From the NCBI GenBank assembly GCA_018651445.1, contig JABIDZ010000029.1, positions 1 through 6,337 of the forward strand: a stretch of DNA of 6,337 nt, in the 5' to 3' direction. The notes below the pieces were generated by a model. That model did no database searches, was not told the DNA's origin, and saw only the letters and a list, made by a program, of their open reading frames with translations. Below, piece by piece: positions 1 through 4,929 of the stretch. Position numbers and translations under genes: made by a program. The stretch's first letter is position 1. Every line of letters starts with the position of its first letter. The stretch comes from Candidatus Iainarchaeum sp. (GTDB lineage: Archaea; Iainarchaeota; Iainarchaeia; Iainarchaeales; JAAZKV01).

Positions 1-409
1 AAAGAACTCGAAAATGAAGAAAGCGATTGCAATCGAATTAAATCCTGCCGCACATAAATACGCGGTTAAAAATGTTGAATTAAACAAATGTGAAGACAAA
101 GTTGAATTGATTAAAGGTGATGTGAAAAAACAATACAAAAAATTTAGAAAGAAATTTGATCGAATTGCAATGCCTCTTCCTCACACGGGTTATCAATTCC
201 TAAAAGAAGCTTTTTATTGTGTAAAAGCAAAAGGGACTATTCATTTCTATGAAATAGTTGAAAAAGAAGACTTTGCTCTACCTGAAAAACAAATTCGTGA
301 AGCAGCGAAAGAACAAAAAAGAAAGATTCGAATAATGCGAAAGAAAAGAGTTAGGAGATTTTCTCCAAGCAAAGAACAAGTTGTGTTTGATATAAAAGTT
401 TTGAACTAA
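1..409 (+). CDS. trm5: tRNA (guanine37-N1)-methyltransferase Trm5, C-terminal part (5'-truncated by window)
   Basis: Trm5 transfers a methyl group from SAM to N1 of G37 next to the tRNA anticodon, which prevents +1 frameshifting. The reading frame is open from base 2 and continues off the left edge, so the Met at 14 is internal. The visible part starts at the second SAM-binding segment (AIELNPAAHKYAVKNVELNK) and continues through a GDV segment. The active-site-region stretch FDRIAMPLPHTG follows, then the strand GTIHFYE and a basic tail ending RRFSPSKEQVVFDIKVLN, a typical Trm5 C-terminus. The glycine-rich SAM motif and the N-terminal domains lie upstream of the window. The NP in ELNP and the MPLP stretch point to Trm5 rather than the SPOUT-fold TrmD, which has a different fold. 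Trm5 is the archaeal and eukaryotic enzyme for this job. The next gene, adk, lies 80 bp downstream on the same strand and could be cotranscribed. Confidence 0.88.
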   Translation, partial: KNSKMKKAIAIELNPAAHKYAVKNVELNKCEDKVELIKGDVKKQYKKFRKKFDRIAMPLPHTGYQFLKEAFYCVKAKGTIHFYEIVEKEDFALPEKQIREAAKEQKRKIRIMRKKRVRRFSPSKEQVVFDIKVLN

Positions 410-477
410 TTATTAAAACACACAAAAACTAGGACACTTTTTGTCAAGAATTTTAAATTGAATGGTTCTTTTTAGTT

Positions 478-484
478 AGGTGAG
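478..484 (+). promoter_or_regulatory. Shine-Dalgarno site of adk
   Basis: AGGTGAG lies five bases before the ATG at 490 and matches the AUCACCUCC end of archaeal 16S rRNA over six bases. It fixes the start of adk. A TATA-like TTTTAAAT at 451-458 would place a transcript start at about 480, inside this site. Transcription therefore more likely begins further upstream (for example from the ATTATTAAAA around 409-418) or reads through from trm5. Confidence 0.75.
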
Positions 485-489
485 ATAAA

Positions 490-1149
490 ATGGTATTAAA
501 TTTAATTTTTTTAGGTCCTCCTGGTGCAGGGAAGGGTAGCGTAGCGCAAGCAGCAGCAGATAAACACGGGTTAATACAAGTTTCAACTGGTGATTTGGTT
601 CGTGGGGAAGTTAAATCTGGTTCAGACTTAGGAAAAGAAATGAGTGAGATTATTAATGCTGGTAATTTGATTGGCGATGAACAAATAAATCAAATGCTTG
701 AAGCAAAACTAAAATCATTAACACAAGAAGAAAGTTTTAAGGGTTTTATTTTAGATGGTTTTCCAAGAACAACTCCGCAAGCAACAGAACTAGAAAATAT
801 TTTGTCTCGAATAGACCAAAAACTAAACGGGGTTATTTACATTACTTCTGATGAAGAAGCAATTGTAACAAGAATTTCTGCAAGGAGAACTTGTAAAGTT
901 TGTAACAAAATATATAATTTAGTAACTAACCCGCCGCCAAATGGAAAATGTGAGTGTGGTGGAGAAGTTTACCAGCGAGACGATGAAAAAGAAAGTGTTG
1001 TTCGTGATCGATACCAAGTTTATTTAGAAAAAACAGCTCCGCTAATAGATTTTTATAAAGCAAAAGGATTACTAAAAGAATACGATGGTAATGTTCCATT
1101 GCAAGAATCTATTAATCGAGGAATGGAATTAGTTGAAGAGTTATTGTAA
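490..1149 (+). CDS. adk: Adenylate kinase, long form with LID zinc-finger
   Basis: Cytosolic enzyme that interconverts ATP + AMP and 2 ADP, balancing the adenylate pool. All the core parts are visible in 219 residues: P-loop GPPGAGKGS (9-17), AMP-binding STGDLVR (32-38), LDGFPRT (88-94), catalytic arginines R128/R132 in the RISARR segment, the LID domain (about 132-170), QRDDE (162-166) and RDRYQVY (172-178). The LID holds C135-x2-C138 and C154-x-C156, a probable zinc site; most long-form kinases have two residues between the last pair, so this site is one residue tighter. The long form with a LID is the common bacterial type and also occurs in some archaea; it is not the trimeric archaeal AdkA. 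The usual P-loop GKGT has Ser instead of Thr (GKGS). Start supported by AGGTGAG at 478-484. Confidence 0.96.
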   Translation: MVLNLIFLGPPGAGKGSVAQAAADKHGLIQVSTGDLVRGEVKSGSDLGKEMSEIINAGNLIGDEQINQMLEAKLKSLTQEESFKGFILDGFPRTTPQATELENILSRIDQKLNGVIYITSDEEAIVTRISARRTCKVCNKIYNLVTNPPPNGKCECGGEVYQRDDEKESVVRDRYQVYLEKTAPLIDFYKAKGLLKEYDGNVPLQESINRGMELVEELL

Positions 1150-1169
1150 CTCTTTAATGGATAATCCAT

Positions 1170-1196
1170 ATACTTATAAGTATGTATATATACATA
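1170..1196. promoter_or_regulatory. Two overlapping palindromes and TATA box upstream of the wHTH gene
   Basis: ATACTTATAAGTAT (1170-1183) is a perfect 14-bp palindrome. TATGTATATATACATA (1181-1196) is a perfect 16-bp palindrome overlapping it by three bases. The second contains the best-placed TATA-like element, centred near 1188, about 24 bp before the ATG at 1212. This layout could be an operator over the core promoter, perhaps bound by the encoded wHTH protein, but alternating A/T sequence makes palindromes easily and no binding evidence exists. Confidence 0.45.
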
Positions 1197-1211
1197 TTAA
1201 TAAGTGGTTTA

Positions 1212-1493
1212 ATGGTTTTAAAAAATAATACGCGAACGGTTTTACATTATCCTCGTTTAGACACTGTGATGATGGTTGAAAAAGCTATTCAGGATGCAGA
1301 TGATTATTTAACTAAAAGTGCTTTATGGAGAGTATTGCCAAAACAAGTTAATTATCAAACATTATCATATATCATAGATTATTTAGATGAAATAGGTAAA
1401 ATATTTATTGGTGATGACAGAAAAATTGTTTGGGTTTGGGATCCTGAGGGAATAAAAAAAATTAAGGCTCAAAAAGGTCTGCGAGTCTATTGA
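1212..1493 (+). CDS. Small archaeal protein, probable winged-helix fold, function unknown
   Basis: A 93-residue protein beginning MVLKNNTRTVLHYPRLDTV. It has helical segments (about 20-33 and 46-62) followed by a short beta-hairpin-like stretch, KIFIGDDRKIVWVWDP, and a basic C-terminus. The pattern of helices, the YQTLSYIIDYLDEIGKI helix and a two-strand wing resembles small archaeal winged helix-turn-helix proteins. This is a family-level impression, not a recognised named gene. The start at 1212 was preferred over an in-frame ATG at 1182 because the earlier codon lies inside the TATA/palindrome region, and 1212 sits about 24 bp after a TATA-like element with no Shine-Dalgarno site, as expected for a leaderless mRNA. 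Autoregulation through the upstream palindromes is possible but speculative. It has its own promoter region, 62 bp after adk. Confidence 0.7.
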   Translation: MVLKNNTRTVLHYPRLDTVMMVEKAIQDADDYLTKSALWRVLPKQVNYQTLSYIIDYLDEIGKIFIGDDRKIVWVWDPEGIKKIKAQKGLRVY

Positions 1494-1522
1494 TTTCGAC
1501 AATCATCGAAGATTAATAACCG

Positions 1523-1532
1523 TTTTTAAATA
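1523..1532 (+). promoter_or_regulatory. TATA-like promoter element for the RelE-like gene
   Basis: TTTTTAAATA, about 33 bp before the ATG at 1562, is the only good TATA candidate in the 68-bp gap. At normal archaeal spacing it would start transcription near 1553-1556, giving a leader of only a few bases. No Shine-Dalgarno sequence precedes the ATG. Confidence 0.4.
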
Positions 1533-1561
1533 AGAAATTTTGTCTTTACTTTGTGTAGTAT

Positions 1562-1900
1562 ATGTTAAAGAAAAAATTAGAAGTGACATTTATTGATTTG
1601 AAACTACAATCTGTGTTTGATAAACTAGCTCTAGGAAATTATAACGAAAAAAAGTTGAATAAATCTATTTTAGATGCAATAAATGAATTAAAACTCGATC
1701 CCAAAAGATTTATAAAAATTCAAAAAAAGAAGTGGCCAAAAGAATATATCCAGAAATTTAAAATTACAAATTTGTGGAAATATGATTTACCTCACGGTTT
1801 TCGATTAATATACACCATAAAAGAGAATGAAGTTGAGATAATTTCTATTATCTTAGGATGGTTTAGTCATAAAAAATATGAAAGAAAATTTGGTTATTAA
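1562..1900 (+). CDS. RelE/ParE-superfamily toxin-like protein, no antitoxin visible
   Basis: A 112-residue basic protein with the order of a RelE-fold toxin. There is an N-terminal strand (LEVTFIDLKLQSVFDKL), a helical pair with a lysine-rich stretch (about 30-66), then the beta-sheet core LWKYDLPHGFRLIYTI (71-86) and EVEIISIILGWFSHKKYERKF (90-110). R81 in GFRLIY aligns by position with the conserved arginine of the RelE core strand. H103/Y106 in the C-terminal SHKKYE resemble the terminal catalytic-region residues of RelE/YoeB relatives. RelE toxins cleave mRNA in the ribosomal A site and ParE toxins act on gyrase; which activity applies, if any, cannot be told. No antitoxin-like ORF adjoins it: upstream is the wHTH-like gene with its own promoter, and downstream is a convergent hydrolase gene. 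Such solitary RelE-like genes are common in small archaeal genomes. The stop overlaps the convergent gene's stop. Confidence 0.72.
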   Translation: MLKKKLEVTFIDLKLQSVFDKLALGNYNEKKLNKSILDAINELKLDPKRFIKIQKKKWPKEYIQKFKITNLWKYDLPHGFRLIYTIKENEVEIISIILGWFSHKKYERKFGY

Positions 1901-2553
1901 ATTTCAAAACTTTCGCCGTTTGAAAGTATTTTACAACCAAGGTCTATTTTCTCAAATTCTCGTTTAACTCGATCCATGTCTGCTGGATAATTAGGACTAT
2001 CGTAATGATATGGCACGATAACAGTTGCACCAGTTTCTTTTGCAAAAGCTGCAGCTTCAAAAGGACCCATCACAAGCCCGTGGTTACAAACGGGAACAAA
2101 CAAAACATCACATTTCACGTCTGAATCAAAACAAATGCTGTCTCCAACAAGATAAACTTTTTTTTCTTCTAACTCAAAAACATATCCTGCTCCTTCAAAC
2201 ACTTCTTTTCCGGCGTGTTTCAAACCAGGTAAATAACCGTGAATTGCTTTTGTTACTCTAACTTTGATTTCGCCAAGATTAATTTCGTCTCCTTCTTTAA
2301 CAATTTCAAAAGTAGTATTAGGATAAGCTTTAGCAGTTTCGCTTGTAGCAAAAAATCGTGTATTTTCTTTTGCTATTGTTTTAATGAATTCTTCATCAAA
2401 ATGATCGCTATGCTTATGTGTAATAAAAACAAAATCGGGCGGGTTCCAATTAGATTTTTCTGCTTCTAGCGAATATTTTCCACCATCAACTAAAATATTT
2501 TTTCCATTTGTTTCGATTTGCACGCAAGCGTGAGTAAATTTAGTAATGTTCAT
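1897..2553 (-). CDS. Metallo-beta-lactamase-fold metal-dependent hydrolase (UPF0173/UlaG-like)
   Basis: A 218-residue cytosolic hydrolase of the metallo-beta-lactamase fold, near full length for this compact subfamily. The N-terminal strands FTHACVQIETNGKNILVD lead to the metal motif THKHSDHFD (H46, H48, D50, H51). Further ligands are H105 in KAIHGYLPG, D138 in YLVGDSICF and H183 in VPYHYD, so both metal sites look complete. PVCNHGLVMGPFEAAAFA is typical of the UPF0173-like group. The substrate is unknown; relatives include the ascorbate-6-phosphate lactonase UlaG, but no sugar-use genes are nearby. The frame is open back to 2646, but that extension runs through the end of the kaiC-like gene. 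The ATG at 2553 was chosen because it begins the conserved MNITKFTHA strand and has a TATA-like box 27 bp before it. It lies 31 bp behind the kaiC-like gene on the same strand. Confidence 0.88.
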   Translation of the reverse strand: MNITKFTHACVQIETNGKNILVDGGKYSLEAEKSNWNPPDFVFITHKHSDHFDEEFIKTIAKENTRFFATSETAKAYPNTTFEIVKEGDEINLGEIKVRVTKAIHGYLPGLKHAGKEVFEGAGYVFELEEKKVYLVGDSICFDSDVKCDVLFVPVCNHGLVMGPFEAAAFAKETGATVIVPYHYDSPNYPADMDRVKREFEKIDLGCKILSNGESFEI

Positions 2554-2576
2554 AGAAAAGAATTGGAAAGAAACAA

Positions 2577-2584
2577 TTAAATAA
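2577..2584 (-). promoter_or_regulatory. TATA-like box for the hydrolase gene
   Basis: On the minus strand TTATTTAA is centred about 27 bp before the ATG at 2553, and no Shine-Dalgarno site is present, so the mRNA is probably leaderless. The box begins immediately after the stop codon of the kaiC-like gene (2587-2585), so the hydrolase may have its own start in addition to any readthrough. Confidence 0.5.
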
Positions 2585-3295
2585 TTATTTAATCGCTTCC
2601 CAAATGATTTTGTCTCGAGGATTAATTGTGATTCCGCCCGGGCCAATGTCGAGTGGGTGAGGATCTTTGTCGTGAGTAGTTCCTCTCATTTTTCGAACGA
2701 ACATGCTTCGATTTGGTGGAGTAAGATACATTGCGATTATTCCGTCTGCAACAAATTCTTCTACTCCATAAGCAGAGAACACATTTTTAGTTGGTTGTGT
2801 TTCACTAGTTAACAAAGTAGTACAACCAATATCCTTCAACTTATCACTAAATTTAAACAAAGTTGTTCTAAGAACACTTGGATCAAGGTACGCTCCAAAA
2901 ACAGTTGTAGAATCAACTACTAGTCGCTTAGCATTAATTTCTTTTACTTCGCGTTCAATTTCAGCTAATTGTTCTTCAATCTTTTCTTCTGCTTTTGTCC
3001 GATCATTTAAATTAACTAGATTTAATCGATAAATAGTCATCATATTATTGTCTTGTAAAGATTTAATGTCCCATTGGAAACTCTCCATATTCCATGCAAT
3101 GTCGCGTACATTTCCTTCTAGAGTAACAAACAAACCAGCTTCTCCAAATTGAGTTGCTCCGTTATACAAATACTGTGTAGTTAGAATGGTTTTTCCTGTT
3201 CCTGCTCCACCAGCTACTAAAACATTACTTCCCTTTGGTATTCCGCCACCAATTAATTCATCAAGCCCTGGAATCCCTGTTTTTGTTCTCTCCAC
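2585..3295 (-). CDS. KaiC/RadA-like RecA-superfamily ATPase, single domain
   Basis: A 236-residue ATPase of the KaiC-like branch of RecA proteins, with one domain where true KaiC has two. It has the usual opening TGIPGLDELIGGGIPKG (6-22), Walker A GGAGTGKT (29-36), Walker B RLVVD (124-128) and the late KMRGTTHD segment, typical of KaiC-like proteins. The position where KaiC carries two catalytic glutamates reads TLEGN (E60 then Gly), so only the first is kept. A charged helix (about 100-122) may form a coiled coil. Such archaeal proteins are linked to signalling, motility or DNA-related roles; the exact role here is unknown, and nothing supports a circadian function. The start codon is GTG, fixed by AGGTGAT just upstream. 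It is divergent from scpA and followed by the hydrolase after 31 bp. Confidence 0.88.
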   Translation of the reverse strand: MERTKTGIPGLDELIGGGIPKGSNVLVAGGAGTGKTILTTQYLYNGATQFGEAGLFVTLEGNVRDIAWNMESFQWDIKSLQDNNMMTIYRLNLVNLNDRTKAEEKIEEQLAEIEREVKEINAKRLVVDSTTVFGAYLDPSVLRTTLFKFSDKLKDIGCTTLLTSETQPTKNVFSAYGVEEFVADGIIAMYLTPPNRSMFVRKMRGTTHDKDPHPLDIGPGGITINPRDKIIWEAIK

Positions 3296-3298
3296 TTT

Positions 3299-3305
3299 AT
3301 CACCT
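3299..3305 (-). promoter_or_regulatory. Shine-Dalgarno site fixing the GTG start of the KaiC-like gene
   Basis: On the minus strand AGGTGAT is followed by AAA and then the GTG start at 3295. This seven-base match to the 16S rRNA end, at the same spacing as in the glutaredoxin gene, makes the GTG start convincing. Confidence 0.85.
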
Positions 3306-3333
3306 TTACTTTGAGAAAATAATGATTTATCTC

Positions 3334-3341
3334 ATATTTAA
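3334..3341 (-). promoter_or_regulatory. TATA box of the KaiC-like gene
   Basis: Minus-strand TTAAATAT, centred at about 3337.5, predicts a transcript start near 3311. That gives a leader of about 16 bases, just long enough to contain the AGGTGAT site. This fits a leadered mRNA, unlike the divergent scpA. Confidence 0.55.
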
Positions 3342-3373
3342 GCGTTTTCCCATTGTTTTGAGGAGTTTCGAAA

Positions 3374-3383
3374 TAATTAAAAA
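3374..3383 (+). promoter_or_regulatory. TATA/BRE-like promoter of scpA
   Basis: CGAAA (3369-3373, BRE-like) is followed by TAATTAAAAA (3374-3383), centred 26-28 bp before the ATG at 3406. No Shine-Dalgarno sequence lies before the ATG. Together these predict a leaderless scpA transcript starting at or near the A of the ATG. Confidence 0.55.
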
Positions 3384-3395
3384 CTTCTTAGTAGC

Positions 3396-3417
3396 TAAGT
3401 TAGTTATGCCTAACTTA
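3396..3417. repeat. Inverted repeat centred on the scpA start codon
   Basis: TAAGTTAG (3396-3403) and CTAACTTA (3410-3417) are perfect 8-bp complementary arms around a 6-base spacer that contains the ATG at 3406-3408. An overlapping smaller repeat, CTTAG (3387-3391) with CTAAG (3395-3399), could compete with it. It could be a DNA operator at the transcription start or, in a longer transcript, a hairpin holding the start codon in its loop. Confidence 0.5.
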
Positions 3418-4152
3418 ACTATCGAAGCACAACCAGTTAATGGGGAAGAAGCTTTTGAGAGAGATTACTCTCAAATGGATTTAGTTGATTTAATAGACCA
3501 ACCTGCTTGGAAAACTATTCTAGTAGACTTAGTTAAAAGTGCAAAAATGGATCCGTGGGATATTGATGTTTCAGAGTTAACAGGAAAGTACTTAGAAAAA
3601 ATTAATCAATTAGAACACAATAGTTTAAGGGTTCCTGCAAACGCAATTCTTGCTTGTGCGATTTTAGTTAAAACAAAGAGTAAGTATTTGAAATTAAGTT
3701 CTGTTGAAGAAGAGGAAGAAGAAAAACAAGAATTAACTGAAGATCAAAGAGAATTGTTCCTTGAAGAATTACCTGATTTAATTGCTAATAGGTCTTTACG
3801 CGAAGGAAGAATTTCTCTTGACGAATTAGTTGATTCGATTGAAGGGATTATACAACAAACAGATTCAAAAAAAGGGGTTACAAGAAACATTCCACGAATG
3901 GAACTTGATTTTGACACTACTTCAATAGAAGAAAGATTAGAAGAAGTTTTTGATTTAATAAAAAACAAAGCTGATTCCCAAGGAATAGTTCTTTTTGATG
4001 ATCTTGTTACAAACAAAGAAAACGATTCGATAATAGACACGTTCTTACCCGTGTTATTCTTAATGAATTCTGGAAAGATTCTAGCTTACCAAGAAGAGTT
4101 TTTTGGTAGTATTTTTGTAAAGCTCTTAACTGATTCGCTAAAGGCTAACTAG
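3406..4152 (+). CDS. scpA: Segregation and condensation protein A (kleisin)
   Basis: ScpA is the kleisin that bridges the head domains of SMC, with ScpB or related partners, to form the condensin ring that organises and separates chromosomes. The 248-residue protein has an N-terminal helical domain with WKTILVDLVKSAKMDPWDIDV (35-55), whose MDPWDIDV motif is characteristic of archaeal ScpA. It continues with TGKYLEKI and the AILVKTKSKYLKL helix (81-97), an acidic linker (VEEEEEEKQELTEDQRE, 100-116) and a C-terminal winged-helix region (about 174-246) that contacts the SMC head. The frame is open back to 3235, but that extension would cross the kaiC-like start and both promoters; 3406 fits the TATA spacing. 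No smc or scpB is adjacent, although smc-scpA neighbours are common in archaea. Expression may be affected by the inverted repeat over the start. Confidence 0.9.
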   Translation: MPNLTIEAQPVNGEEAFERDYSQMDLVDLIDQPAWKTILVDLVKSAKMDPWDIDVSELTGKYLEKINQLEHNSLRVPANAILACAILVKTKSKYLKLSSVEEEEEEKQELTEDQRELFLEELPDLIANRSLREGRISLDELVDSIEGIIQQTDSKKGVTRNIPRMELDFDTTSIEERLEEVFDLIKNKADSQGIVLFDDLVTNKENDSIIDTFLPVLFLMNSGKILAYQEEFFGSIFVKLLTDSLKAN

Positions 4153-4158
4153 AAATAA

Positions 4159-4166
4159 TTATATAT
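4159..4166 (+). promoter_or_regulatory. TATA box of the membrane-protein gene
   Basis: TTATATAT is centred 24-25 bp before the ATG at 4187, inside the 34-bp gap after scpA, with AGAAATAA just upstream. No Shine-Dalgarno sequence is present, so the mRNA is probably leaderless and can be expressed separately from scpA. Confidence 0.6.
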
Positions 4167-4186
4167 TACAAAAACTAATTCTTTGT

Positions 4187-4594
4187 ATGGTAAAAGCAAA
4201 AAAGTCTCAAAAGATCAAAGCGAGTTCGAGCAAGTACTCAAAGAAAAGTGCAGAAGAACCAATTGATGATTACGAAGAAGATTACAAAGAAGAAATCGAA
4301 GAAGATTTTAGCGAAAGCGAAGAAGATTACGCAGAAGAGCCACTTGATGAAACGCTAGTTCCAACGCCACAAGGGCACATACGTAGTAATGGATTATTCA
4401 ATAACGTGTGGTGGAAAAAAGGTTTGCTAAAAGGAATTATTTTATGGTTAGCAGTAGTAGTTATTTTTTATTTATTTGATGTATTTGGTTTAGTACAAGT
4501 AATTGATTGGAAAAGATGGGCTTTTTTCTTAGTTTTCCTAATCATTATCGGAATGGCTTATGAAAAGTTTATGGCTGGAAGAATCCAGATTTAA
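4187..4594 (+). CDS. Two-TM membrane protein with charged disordered N-terminus, function unknown
   Basis: A 135-residue protein that I do not recognise. Residues 1-20 are strongly basic (MVKAKKSQKIKASSSKYSKK). Residues 23-56 are very acidic and tyrosine-containing (for example DDYEEDYKEEIEEDFSESEE), and this whole part is probably disordered. After a short linker come two hydrophobic segments, about 83-103 (IILWLAVVVIFYLFDVFGL) and about 110-126 (WAFFLVFLIIIGMAYEKF), separated by a short turn, VQVIDWKR. No signal peptide is evident. The lysine-rich start and the WWKKGLLK before the first segment suggest a cytoplasmic N-terminus, giving an N-in/C-in hairpin. It follows scpA by 34 bp with its own TATA box, and its stop lies 3 bp from that of the convergent glutaredoxin gene. 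A role in chromosome or membrane anchoring would be pure speculation. Confidence 0.75.
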   Translation: MVKAKKSQKIKASSSKYSKKSAEEPIDDYEEDYKEEIEEDFSESEEDYAEEPLDETLVPTPQGHIRSNGLFNNVWWKKGLLKGIILWLAVVVIFYLFDVFGLVQVIDWKRWAFFLVFLIIIGMAYEKFMAGRIQI

Positions 4595-4597
4595 CTC

Positions 4598-4843
4598 TTA
4601 TTGAGTCAAACCCTTGTCTTTCAAAGCACTCTCTAATTTTGGTTTATCAAAACCGATTACAACTGTTCCTTGGATATCTATTACGGGAACACCCATTTGT
4701 CCTGATTTATCCATCATTTCTTTTGCTTTGTCTTTGTCTGTTCCAACGTTAACATCGTCATAAGAAACTCCTTTGTCTTTTAGCCAATCTTTTACCATTG
4801 TACAGAAAGGGCATGTTGTTGTAGAATAAACTGTTACTGTCAT
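4598..4843 (-). CDS. Glutaredoxin-family thiol-disulfide redox protein
   Basis: An 81-residue single-domain thioredoxin-fold protein of the small glutaredoxin type (YruB/NrdH-like in size and pattern). It acts in cytosolic thiol-disulfide exchange, reducing protein disulfides or feeding electrons to enzymes. Beta strand VTVYST precedes the redox motif C11-P-F-C14, then the helix TMVKDWLKDKG. Strand SYDDVNVG follows, then the MGVPVIDI segment with the cis-proline (P53) and the C-terminal GFDKPKLESAL. Both active-site cysteines are present, so a dithiol mechanism is expected. The start is set by AGGTGAT with a 3-base spacer. A 277-bp non-coding region with a possible structured RNA precedes it. 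Whether that element lies in this gene's leader or is a separate + strand RNA is undecided. Confidence 0.9.
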   Translation of the reverse strand: MTVTVYSTTTCPFCTMVKDWLKDKGVSYDDVNVGTDKDKAKEMMDKSGQMGVPVIDIQGTVVIGFDKPKLESALKDKGLTQ

Positions 4844-4846
4844 TGT

Positions 4847-4853
4847 ATCACCT
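4847..4853 (-). promoter_or_regulatory. Shine-Dalgarno site of the glutaredoxin gene
   Basis: Minus-strand AGGTGAT with spacer ACA precedes the ATG at 4843, the same site and spacing as in the kaiC-like gene. A T-rich TATA candidate (TTTTTTAA, minus, 4882-4875) would start transcription very close to this site. A more upstream start is also possible, which would bring part of the 4854-5010 region into the leader. Confidence 0.8.
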
Positions 4854-4899
4854 GAAATATATTAATTGTTTTAATTAAAAAAGCTTGTGGAATCGCGAA

Positions 4900-4907
4900 T
4901 AATTTAA
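4900..4907 (+). promoter_or_regulatory. TATA-like element upstream of the candidate RNA
   Basis: TAATTTAA, centred near 4903.5, predicts a + strand transcript start at about 4930, directly before the first stem of the candidate structured RNA (4932). The sequence is AT-rich, so a chance match is possible. Confidence 0.35.
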
Positions 4908-4929
4908 GAAAAAGTTCTTTTCTGGAAAC

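Noticed and set aside
2025..2469. Two + strand ORFs antisense to the hydrolase
   Set aside because: They mirror the hydrolase coding frame and show the Phe/Leu/Cys-rich composition typical of antisense shadows.
2554..2646. 31-residue N-terminal extension of the hydrolase
   Set aside because: It overlaps the 3' end of the kaiC-like gene and has no family similarity; the conserved fold begins at the Met at 2553.
3235..3405. N-terminal extension of scpA
   Set aside because: The extension is antisense to the kaiC-like start and crosses both promoters; the conserved ScpA region starts after 3406, where TATA spacing fits.
3744..4040. 98-residue minus-strand ORF inside scpA
   Set aside because: Serine-rich shadow of the scpA coding frame with no start signal or recognisable domain.
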